Below, one piece after another: positions 55,587 through 64,000 of a DNA stretch of 64,000 nt. The notes beneath the pieces were generated by a model. It was not told the origin of the DNA. It did no database searches and saw only the letters and a program-made list of their open reading frames with translations. Both the position numbers and the translations under genes were made by a program. How positions within the stretch are numbered: the stretch's first letter is position 1; every line of letters begins with the position of its first letter. Source of the stretch: Marinobacter nauticus (lineage in GTDB: Bacteria > Pseudomonadota > Gammaproteobacteria > Pseudomonadales > Oleiphilaceae); NCBI RefSeq assembly GCF_003634635.1, contig NZ_RBJB01000004.1, positions 248,001-312,000 on the forward strand, written 5' to 3'.

Positions 55587-56639
55587 ATGAAACTTCTCAA
55601 GGCTCTCACCGGTGTTGCCGGTGCGATTGCTCTCACCACCGGTTCTGCCTTCGCCGATGATCTTCGCTGGAAAATGCCGGTTGCTTTCGCCACCAACCTG
55701 CCTGGCCTGGGTTCACCAGCGGCCTGGGTAGCCGATAACCTGACCACGGCTTCTGATGGCAGCATTCAGGTTCGTGTTTACGAACCCGGAAAGCTGGTTC
55801 CACCATTCGATATTCTCCAATCTGTCTCTGATGGCAAGGTCTCCGCTGGTTACACCTGGATCGGGTACGACCAGGGCAAGGTGCCGGCGATTCCACTGTT
55901 TGCGGCCGTGCCTTTCGGAATGAAGCCCTGGGCCTACATCGGTTGGTACTACTACGGTGGCGGCCACGAGTTGTTGCAGGAAACCTACGCCAACAAAGGC
56001 TTCAAGGTACATGCCCAGCTGTGTGGCATTATCGGGCCCGAAACGGCGGGTTGGTATGCCGAGCCGATTGAGTCACTGGAAGACTACAAAGGCCTCAAAA
56101 TCCGCTTTGCGGGCCTGGGCGGCAAGGTTCTCGAGAAGCTGGGTGCGTCTGTCACCATGATGCCGGGTGGTGAGCTGTATCAGGCACTGGAGAAAGGAAC
56201 CATTGATGCCACGGAATTCTCCATGCCTGCCATTGATCAGATCCTGGGCTTCAATCAGGTGGTCAAGTACAACCTGTTCCCCGGCTGGCATCAGCAGTTC
56301 ACCGCACAGTACATGCTGATCAACCAGGATGAGTGGGACCGCACCACTGAAGCCCAGAAAGCGCTGGTTGAAGCCTCCTGCACTGCAGCCACTACTCGTG
56401 GTCTGGCCGAAGGTGAGTACAAGAACGGCAAGGTTCTGGCGGAGTTCCAGGACAAGGGCGTTCAGGCCGACCAGATTCCCCGCGATGTCCTGCTCAAGCT
56501 GAAAGAAGTGACCGAGGAGGTGCTCAAGGAGGAAGCATCCAAGGATGCTGACTTCAAACGCGTCTATGAAAGCCAGCAGGCGTTTATGGAAACCTACAAG
56601 GTGTGGGATACCCGCGCCTACGTTCCGGCGGATCTCTAA
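55587..56639 (+). CDS. dctP: TRAP transporter substrate-binding protein DctP (TakP-like)
   Basis: A 350-residue periplasmic binding protein. The signal peptide ends at TGSAFA (residue 23). The mature part starts DDLRWKMPVAFATNLPG. GLKIRFAGLGGKVLEKLGA holds Arg173, the usual carboxylate-binding Arg of DctP-type proteins, and the GPETAGWYAEPI region resembles TakP, which binds alpha-keto acids. Context suggests 3-hydroxybutyrate or its oligomers as ligand. AAGGAGA lies upstream of the ATG. First gene of dctPQM-bdhA-acetoacetyl-CoA synthetase. Confidence 0.9.
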   Translation: MKLLKALTGVAGAIALTTGSAFADDLRWKMPVAFATNLPGLGSPAAWVADNLTTASDGSIQVRVYEPGKLVPPFDILQSVSDGKVSAGYTWIGYDQGKVPAIPLFAAVPFGMKPWAYIGWYYYGGGHELLQETYANKGFKVHAQLCGIIGPETAGWYAEPIESLEDYKGLKIRFAGLGGKVLEKLGASVTMMPGGELYQALEKGTIDATEFSMPAIDQILGFNQVVKYNLFPGWHQQFTAQYMLINQDEWDRTTEAQKALVEASCTAATTRGLAEGEYKNGKVLAEFQDKGVQADQIPRDVLLKLKEVTEEVLKEEASKDADFKRVYESQQAFMETYKVWDTRAYVPADL

Positions 56640-56754
56640 GGTCCGGGGCTGACTGCGGGGGCCGGGCGATGACCGGTGCCCCCTGATCGAGTCTGGATGG
56701 CCCTGCGGGGCCATCCCTGTTTACCCGTAGGCTTTCTGAACGAGGAACGGTTGT

Positions 56755-57393
56755 ATGGCAGTGTCTGATAAAGGCTCACCGCCTGAGGTGCACGCGTCGG
56801 CGTCGGACGCCGGTCAATTTATTCATCACCACACCGAATTTCCGACCACCCGGTTCAGCCAGGTTCTGGACGGTGTGATTTCTGCGATAGGCAAGAGTGC
56901 TTCCTGGCTCTGGTTTGTGGTCACCGGCGTGATCATTTATGCCGTGGTGGGCCGCTATGCGTTTGGTATGGGCTCGGTCACCCTGGAGGAAGTCCAGTGG
57001 CACCTGGCCGGCGCTGGTTGGTTGTTGGGGCTGGGCTATACCCTGGTAACTGATGATCACGTGAGGGTGGATGTCATCCATGAGCGACTGTCGCTCAGGG
57101 GCCAGGCCTGGATTGAACTGTTTGGCCTGCTGTTTCTCTTGTTGCCGTTTCTGGGATTGGCGGTCTACGAGATGATTCCCTATGCAGTGAGTTCCTGGGA
57201 GCAGGGCGAGACCAGCCAGGCACCGGCGGGCCTCCCTTACCGCTGGATTCTCAAGGGCATTCTGGCGCTGTCTTTTGCCCTTCTGATCATAGCGGCCCTG
57301 TCCCGTCTGCTGAAAGTTACCGCTTTGCTTTTCGGCTTTCCGAAGCCAATCCGGGTCGAATCCGGTGAGAACAAGAAAGAGGATGCGTCCTGA
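56755..57393 (+). CDS. dctQ: TRAP transporter small permease DctQ
   Basis: A 212-residue membrane protein with four helices (about 40-60, 75-95, 118-138 and 162-185). The motif VTLEEVQWHLAGAGWLLGLG followed by YTLVTDDHVRVDVIHERLS is the hallmark of DctQ. It has a longer N-terminus than usual (SDAGQFIHHHTEFPTTRFSQ). Its stop overlaps the start of dctM (TGATG). Confidence 0.92.
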   Translation: MAVSDKGSPPEVHASASDAGQFIHHHTEFPTTRFSQVLDGVISAIGKSASWLWFVVTGVIIYAVVGRYAFGMGSVTLEEVQWHLAGAGWLLGLGYTLVTDDHVRVDVIHERLSLRGQAWIELFGLLFLLLPFLGLAVYEMIPYAVSSWEQGETSQAPAGLPYRWILKGILALSFALLIIAALSRLLKVTALLFGFPKPIRVESGENKKEDAS

Positions 57394-58757
57394 TGGAGCT
57401 TGAAACCCTTTTTGTAATCGGCATGTTCCTCACCTTCGGGGCATTGCTGATGACCGGCTATCCGGTTGCGTGGGTATTGGGTGGCACCGCGGTTATCTGG
57501 ACCGTTGTTGGTGTTGTCGCCGTTGAGAATTTTGGAGCCAATCTGTGGTTCGATTATCAATCTTCCATGGGGCTTGTGCCCGAGCGAATCTGGAAGGTGG
57601 TCAGTAGTGAAACCCTTGTGGCCCTGCCCATGTTTATCTTCATGGGCATCATGCTTGACCAGTCCGGCGTTGCCGAGCGACTGATGAACAGCATGGTCAA
57701 ACTGTTTGGCGCCGTTCGCGGCGGCTATGCGGTTACCGTTATTGTTATCGGCGTCCTGTTGGCCGCGACCACCGGTATCATCGGGGCTTCCGTGGTACTC
57801 CTCGGTATGTTGTCCCTGCCGGTAATGATGGAGAACAAGTACGACAAGGGCTTTGCGGTGGGTACGGCGTGTGCCACCGGGACCCTGGGGATTCTGATTC
57901 CGCCCTCCATCATGCTGGTTCTGATGGCGGACCGGCTGGCGGTTCCCGAGGCGTCCGTAGGTGACCTGTTCATGGGCGCATTCTTCCCTGGCCTTATGCT
58001 GGGCGCCATGTATGTGGCTTACGCCATCATCCGCCCGATGCTGCAACCGAATATTGCGCCGGTGCCAGAGGGTACCGAGAAAGTGAGCTGGGCCATTGTC
58101 TGGGATGTGGCGAAGGCAGTGGTGCCAACGGCCGCATTGATTCTGGGTGTATTGGGCTCCATCTTTGCTGGCATAGCGACTCCGACGGAGGCCTCCGGTG
58201 TTGGCGCGCTGGGCGCTCTGCTTCTGGCCCTGATGTCCGGCCGGCTGAACCTGAATGTGCTTAACTCCTCCATGCAGCAGACCACCCGCACGGCGGCTTT
58301 CATCTTTGCCATTTTCCTGGGTGCGACCGCATTTTCTGTCGTGCTGCGCGGTCTGGGTGGCGATCAGGTAATTGAAGACGCCCTGCTGGGCCTTCCTTTC
58401 GGACCCTACGGCGTCGTTCTCACCATTCTTCTGGGTGTTTTCCTGCTGGGATTCTTCCTGGACTGGGTGGAAATCACCCTGATCATTCTGCCGCTGGTGG
58501 CACCGGTCGTTCAGCAGCTGGGTTTCGATCTGGTGTGGTTCACCATTCTGTTTGCCATGTGTCTGCAAACGTCTTTTCTGACACCGCCGGTCGGGTTCGC
58601 ACTGTTCTACATCAAGGGTGTCGCCCCGCCGGAGATCAAAGTCACCGATGTTTATCGTGGTGTTATTCCGTTCATCATTATCCAGCTGGTCGCTCTGGCC
58701 ATCGTGTTTGTGGTTCCGGAAATCGCGACCTGGCTGCCGGGTGTGGCATACGACTAA
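57393..58757 (+). CDS. dctM: TRAP transporter large permease DctM
   Basis: A 454-residue permease with 11-12 helices, carrying Na+-coupled transport. It shows [60 protein letters not shown] and the C-terminal [20 protein letters not shown]. With DctP and DctQ it forms the uptake system. Starts within the stop of dctQ. Confidence 0.94.
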   Translation: MELETLFVIGMFLTFGALLMTGYPVAWVLGGTAVIWTVVGVVAVENFGANLWFDYQSSMGLVPERIWKVVSSETLVALPMFIFMGIMLDQSGVAERLMNSMVKLFGAVRGGYAVTVIVIGVLLAATTGIIGASVVLLGMLSLPVMMENKYDKGFAVGTACATGTLGILIPPSIMLVLMADRLAVPEASVGDLFMGAFFPGLMLGAMYVAYAIIRPMLQPNIAPVPEGTEKVSWAIVWDVAKAVVPTAALILGVLGSIFAGIATPTEASGVGALGALLLALMSGRLNLNVLNSSMQQTTRTAAFIFAIFLGATAFSVVLRGLGGDQVIEDALLGLPFGPYGVVLTILLGVFLLGFFLDWVEITLIILPLVAPVVQQLGFDLVWFTILFAMCLQTSFLTPPVGFALFYIKGVAPPEIKVTDVYRGVIPFIIIQLVALAIVFVVPEIATWLPGVAYD

Positions 58758-58770
58758 GGAGAAAATAACA

Positions 58771-59550
58771 ATGCGTCTGGAAAACCGGATTGCCCTGATT
58801 ACCGGTGCTGGCCGCGGCATTGGTCGCGCCATTGCCGAGGCTTATGGCCGCGAGGGAGCTAAAGTCGCGGTGGCTGACCTAACGCTTCAGGCAGCACAGG
58901 ATACTGTGACTGCCATCGAGCAGGCCGGCGGCACCGCCATCGCCCTTGAAATGGATGTGACTGATGAAGATGCAGTTGACGTAAACGTCAATTATGTGGT
59001 TAAACAGTGGGGTGGGCTGGACATTGCCATCGCCAACGCTGGCATTCAGCATATCGATGCGGTGCACAAGCTTGCGTATGCGGACTGGCGCAAGGTCATG
59101 AACGTGCATCTCGACGGCGCCTTTCTGGTGACTCGTGCGGCACTCAGGCATATGTATGCCAGCGGTGGTGGCACCATGCTGTATATGGGGTCTGTACACT
59201 CATTGGAAGCCTCCCCTCTGAAGGCACCCTATGTCGCCGCCAAGCACGGCATGCTGGGCCTGTGCCGGGCGGTGGCGAAAGAAGGTGCGGAGCACGGGGT
59301 GCGCAGCAACATTATCTGCCCCGGCTTTGTACGGACACCGCTGGTGGACAAGCAGATACCGGAGCAGGCCAAAGAGCTGGGCATTTCCGAAGAAGAAGTG
59401 ATCAGCAAGGTCATGCTCAAGAACACCGTGGACGGGAAGTTCACCACCCTGGAAGACGTATCAGAACTGGCGGTGCATCTGGCAGCCTTCCCGTCCGCTG
59501 CCCTGACCGGCCAGTCGATCGTGGTCAGCCACGGCTGGCATATGCAGTAA
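58771..59550 (+). CDS. bdhA: 3-hydroxybutyrate dehydrogenase
   Basis: A 259-residue short-chain dehydrogenase that oxidises (R)-3-hydroxybutyrate to acetoacetate with NAD. NAD motif [16 protein letters not shown] (11-26), NAG at 89-91, and the catalytic tetrad Asn111, Ser141, Tyr154 and Lys158 ([20 protein letters not shown]). SVHSxxAxPxKxPYVxAKH is typical of the 3-hydroxybutyrate enzymes. The Gln near 93-95 (GIQHIDAV), involved in carboxylate binding in this family, is present. AAGGAG before the ATG; 13 bp after dctM. Confidence 0.93.
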   Translation: MRLENRIALITGAGRGIGRAIAEAYGREGAKVAVADLTLQAAQDTVTAIEQAGGTAIALEMDVTDEDAVDVNVNYVVKQWGGLDIAIANAGIQHIDAVHKLAYADWRKVMNVHLDGAFLVTRAALRHMYASGGGTMLYMGSVHSLEASPLKAPYVAAKHGMLGLCRAVAKEGAEHGVRSNIICPGFVRTPLVDKQIPEQAKELGISEEEVISKVMLKNTVDGKFTTLEDVSELAVHLAAFPSAALTGQSIVVSHGWHMQ

Positions 59551-59566
59551 TTTTCTGGAGAGACGG

Positions 59567-61555
<1,989 letters not shown>

Positions 61556-61586
61556 TTCTGGATAAAGGGGAATGTGAAGTGTGCCG

Positions 61587-61620
61587 ATATGGGCTGTTTT
61601 GTCGACAAAACAGCCCATAT
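61587..61620. terminator. 34-bp perfect palindrome after the acetoacetyl-CoA synthetase gene
   Basis: Arms ATATGGGCTGTTTTGTC and GACAAAACAGCCCATAT meet without a loop at GTCGAC. As RNA it folds into a long hairpin 32 bp after the stop codon, a good position for a terminator or 3' end, although only TTT follows. As DNA it is a possible binding site of a dimeric protein or a cruciform. Confidence 0.6.
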
Positions 61621-61667
61621 TTGCGAACTCTGCGACGATGAAATTGGACTACCCGTACATCGTTTGG

Positions 61668-61776
61668 GCGTGGCAGGGGGAGAGCTTTCCAAAACCTTGC
61701 GGAGCCATGGATGGCGGAGCAGAGCGTACAGGGAGGTATTCACAGCGTGTTTTGGAAAGCTCTCCCCCTGTCACGC
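61668..61776. repeat. Dispersed inverted-repeat element, copy B
   Basis: Arms at 61668-61695 and 61749-61776 are 28 nt each with one G-T mismatch (inner ends ...GAGCTTTCCAAAAC and GTTTTGGAAAGCTC...). The loop contains CTTGCGGAGCCATGGATGGC and GGAGCAGAGCG, shared with copy A (minus-strand reading). Outer arm sequences of the two copies differ, but each is self-complementary. Confidence 0.85.
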
Positions 61777-61870
61777 TTACCCCTTACCTGATAAATGTTA
61801 GAAAGTTTCGTAAATTCCTGCCATTTCATCGTCCTGTCACGGAAGATCAGGCATTTTAAGTCCGTTCTTA

Positions 61871-61915
61871 TACTAAGATCGTAACCAAAATTTTGTAAAA
61901 AATGCTATCTTAGTA
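61871..61915. promoter_or_regulatory. Inverted repeat in the icd promoter region
   Basis: TACTAAGAT and ATCTTAGTA, a perfect 9-bp inverted repeat with a 27-bp AT-rich spacer that contains AAAATTTTG. Located about 105-150 bp before the icd start; it overlaps both candidate -10 boxes. Possible operator pair. Confidence 0.4.
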
Positions 61916-62020
61916 GGTCTATCAAAAGTTCCGAATCAGTCACTGGCCCGACCGGACGTTCACAAGACGCCCGACCGCGCCATGACCGTCCTGAACCCAC
62001 CCAATAGCCTGAGGACGAAA

Positions 62021-64000
62021 ATGACATCATCCAAAGCCAAGATTGTCTACACGTTGACCGACGAGGCTCCCGCCCTCGCCACCCGGTCACTGCTTCCCAT
62101 CCTGGAAACCTTCGCCAAGCCGGCTGGCATCGATTTCGAAACCAGCGACATCTCTCTCGCGGCGCGTATTCTGGCAGGCTTCCCGGACTACCTTGAGGAA
62201 GACCAGCGGGTTCCGGATGCCCTGGCTGAATTGGGTGAGTACACCAAGGATCCGGACGCCAACATCATCAAACTGCCGAACATCTCCGCGTCCATTCCGC
62301 AGCTGCGTGCCGCGATCAAAGAACTGAACGAGCAAGGCTACAAGGTGCCCGAGTACAAGGAGCACCCAGAGACCGACGAAGAGAAAGAAATTCACGCCCG
62401 CTACAGCAAGGTGCTTGGCAGTGCCGTTAATCCGGTACTGCGTGAAGGTAACTCCGATCGTCGCGCGCCGGCCGCGGTCAAGGCTTTCGCGCGTAAGTAC
62501 CCGCACACCATGGGCGAATGGAGTCCGGCCTCGCGTACCCACGTGGCGCACATGCGCGGTGGCGACTTTTACTCCAGCGAGCAGTCCGTGACCCTGGACA
62601 AGGCCACCAACGCCCGCATCGTGTTCGAGAACAAAAAGGGCGAACAGACCGTTCTGAAATCCGACCTGCCGCTGCAGGAAGGCGAAGTGCTCGACGGCAT
62701 GTTCATGAGCAAGAAGGCGCTGGTGAAGTTCTTTGAGGACGCCATCGCCGACTGTGAGAACACCGGCGTGATGTTCTCCCTGCACGTGAAAGCCACCATG
62801 ATGAAAATCTCCCACCCGATCGTATTCGGTCACGCGGTGAAGGTTTTCTACAAGGAGCTGTTCGACAAGTACGGTGAGCTGTTCCAGGAAATCGGCGTTA
62901 ACCCGAACAACGGCCTCTCGTCCGTGATCGAGAAGATCAAGCAACTGCCGGAATCCAAGCAGGAGCAGATTCAGGAAGACCTGCACGCGTGCTACGAGCA
63001 CCGTCCGGAAATCGCCATGGTCGATTCTGTTAAAGGGATCACCAACCTGCACGTGCCGAGCGACGTCATTGTCGACGCCTCAATGCCGGCGATGATCCGT
63101 AACTCCGGCAAGATGTGGGCCCGTGATGGCAAGCTGAAGGACACCAAGGCGGTGATGCCGGAGTCCACCTACGCCACCATCTACCAGGAAGTGATCAACT
63201 TCTGTAAGACCCACGGCGCGTTTGACCCCACCACCATGGGTACCGTTCCGAACGTGGGCCTGATGGCGCAGAAAGCCGAAGAGTACGGCTCTCACGACAA
63301 GACCTTCGAAATGAAGGAAGACGGTGTCGTGCGCGTTGTGGCCGAAGACGGCACTGTCCTGACCGAGCACAAGGTTGAGGAAGGCGATATCTGGCGTGCC
63401 TGCCAGACCAAGGATCTGCCGATCCGCGACTGGGTTAAGCTGGCGGTTAACCGCTCCCGCTCCAGCGGCATGCCGGCCGTATTCTGGCTGGACGATGAGC
63501 GTGCCCACGATGCCCAGCTGATCAAGAAGGTCAAAACCTACCTGGCTGACCTGGACACCGAAGGTCTGGACATTCGCATCATGTCTCCGGTTCGCGCCAT
63601 TCGCTGGACCATGGAGCGTCTGATTCGCGGCCTGGACACCATCTCTGTCACCGGCAACGTGCTGCGTGACTACCTGACCGACCTGTTCCCGATCCTGGAG
63701 CTGGGCACCAGCGCCAAGATGCTGTCCATCGTGCCGCTGCTGAACGGCGGTGGTCTGTATGAGACCGGTGCCGGCGGTTCCGCACCCAAGCACGTACAGC
63801 AGCTGATTCAGGAAAACCACCTGCGCTGGGATTCCCTGGGTGAGTTTCTGGCCACCGCGGTGTCCCTGGACGAGCTGGGCGAGAAGCAGAACAACGAGCG
63901 TGCCCGCCTGCTGGGCCAGACTATGGACAAGGCCACCGAGCGACTGCTGGAAAACAACCAGTCTCCGTCGCGGGTAACCGGCGAGCTGGACAACCGTGGT
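62021..64000 (+). CDS. icd: Monomeric NADP isocitrate dehydrogenase (5' part)
   Basis: Open from the ATG at 62021 to the right edge, 660 codons, so the last about 80 residues of the usual 740 are missing. It is the monomeric IDH type: [19 protein letters not shown] at the start, then [52 protein letters not shown] and, later, the NADP and isocitrate site region ([15 protein letters not shown], then [12 protein letters not shown]). It makes 2-oxoglutarate and NADPH in the TCA cycle. GAGGA lies 6 nt before the start. No dimeric icd is in the window. Confidence 0.95.
   Translation, partial: MTSSKAKIVYTLTDEAPALATRSLLPILETFAKPAGIDFETSDISLAARILAGFPDYLEEDQRVPDALAELGEYTKDPDANIIKLPNISASIPQLRAAIKELNEQGYKVPEYKEHPETDEEKEIHARYSKVLGSAVNPVLREGNSDRRAPAAVKAFARKYPHTMGEWSPASRTHVAHMRGGDFYSSEQSVTLDKATNARIVFENKKGEQTVLKSDLPLQEGEVLDGMFMSKKALVKFFEDAIADCENTGVMFSLHVKATMMKISHPIVFGHAVKVFYKELFDKYGELFQEIGVNPNNGLSSVIEKIKQLPESKQEQIQEDLHACYEHRPEIAMVDSVKGITNLHVPSDVIVDASMPAMIRNSGKMWARDGKLKDTKAVMPESTYATIYQEVINFCKTHGAFDPTTMGTVPNVGLMAQKAEEYGSHDKTFEMKEDGVVRVVAEDGTVLTEHKVEEGDIWRACQTKDLPIRDWVKLAVNRSRSSGMPAVFWLDDERAHDAQLIKKVKTYLADLDTEGLDIRIMSPVRAIRWTMERLIRGLDTISVTGNVLRDYLTDLFPILELGTSAKMLSIVPLLNGGGLYETGAGGSAPKHVQQLIQENHLRWDSLGEFLATAVSLDELGEKQNNERARLLGQTMDKATERLLENNQSPSRVTGELDNRG

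Larger units (their letters stand above)
61556..62020. other. Intergenic region before icd
   Basis: 465 bp without a gene. It holds a 34-bp perfect palindrome (61587-61620), copy B of the dispersed inverted-repeat element (61668-61776), an AT-rich tract with a 9-bp inverted repeat (61871-61915) and the icd leader. A TATACT box at 61869-61874 and a TATCTT box at 61906-61911 are promoter candidates without clear -35 boxes. Confidence 0.6.

Noticed and set aside
57237..58832. 531-codon open frame antisense to dctM
   Set aside because: Very Gln/His/Asn/Gly-rich translation typical of the complement of a membrane protein gene; dctM is certain.
61581..61859. Short open frames across the region before icd
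   Set aside because: They translate the palindrome and the repeat element; similar peptides come from copy A at 20.9-21.0 kb, so they reflect the repeat and not genes.

Overview
The window looks like a piece of a gammaproteobacterial chromosome, most likely Marinobacter or a close relative. The sequence is moderately GC-rich and densely coded, and no insertion sequence, prophage or CRISPR array is visible. The block glyS-glyQ / trkA-rsmB-fmt-def / LysM-dprA-tsaC-hemF-aroE and the oxidase block coxB-coxA-ctaG-coxC-(antisense DUF2909)-surf1-orf-ctaA-ctaB-sco follow gene orders known from Pseudomonas. The monomeric NADP isocitrate dehydrogenase, the PomB-like stator and the ectC gene suit a marine relative. 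The genus is an inference from memory, not from a search.

Layout. 1-2.8 kb: the 3' part of an RbbA/YhhJ-type ABC exporter. 2.8-8.9 kb: a VOC protein, lipocalin blc, tRNA-Pro(CGG), trkH and the two glycyl-tRNA synthetase subunits. 8.9-18.2 kb: the def-fmt-rsmB-trkA operon, divergent from a LysM protein, dprA, tsaC, hemF and aroE. 18.3-19.9 kb: a flagellar stator pair. 20-25 kb: a small conserved protein, a gamma-class carbonic anhydrase-like protein, oligopeptidase A, a zinc-ribbon protein, an NhaC-superfamily antiporter and a DUF1653 protein. 25.3-29.8 kb: a diguanylate cyclase, DoxX, an unrecognised protein and a MATE exporter. 30-38.7 kb: a complete aa3-type cytochrome c oxidase with its assembly factors and heme A synthesis. 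38.8-46.4 kb: an MFS carrier, helicase HrpB, an eIF-2B-fold protein, a small periplasmic protein, an ATP-grasp enzyme, a YjfB-like protein and SpeC-type ornithine decarboxylase. 46.4-51.4 kb: an orphan ectoine synthase with an MFS partner, and a DUF3482 GTPase/DUF2868 pair. 51.4-61.6 kb: an apparent regulon for (R)-3-hydroxybutyrate oligomers. 62-64 kb: the start of icd.

The most interesting region is 51.4-61.6 kb. It encodes an outer-membrane-type lipoprotein of the 3HB-oligomer hydrolase family, a PAS/AAA+/Fis sigma-54 activator, a three-component TRAP transporter, 3-hydroxybutyrate dehydrogenase and acetoacetyl-CoA synthetase. Together these make a route from extracellular oligomer to acetoacetyl-CoA. 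Both the hydrolase and the TRAP operon have a -24/-12 promoter with exact GG-N10-GC spacing. Seven copies of a 16-bp near-palindrome (consensus GTCYGGAWWTCCGGAC) lie upstream of these two promoters and just downstream of a sigma-70-like promoter of the regulator itself. This points to one activator that controls hydrolysis, uptake and oxidation and also represses its own gene.

Other items worth a second look are two copies of a dispersed inverted-repeat element whose arms differ but stay self-complementary, a 34-bp perfect palindrome, a hairpin that would hide the ribosome binding site of the eIF-2B-like gene, an intrinsic terminator between def and fmt, and the ectC-MFS pair without ectA or ectB.
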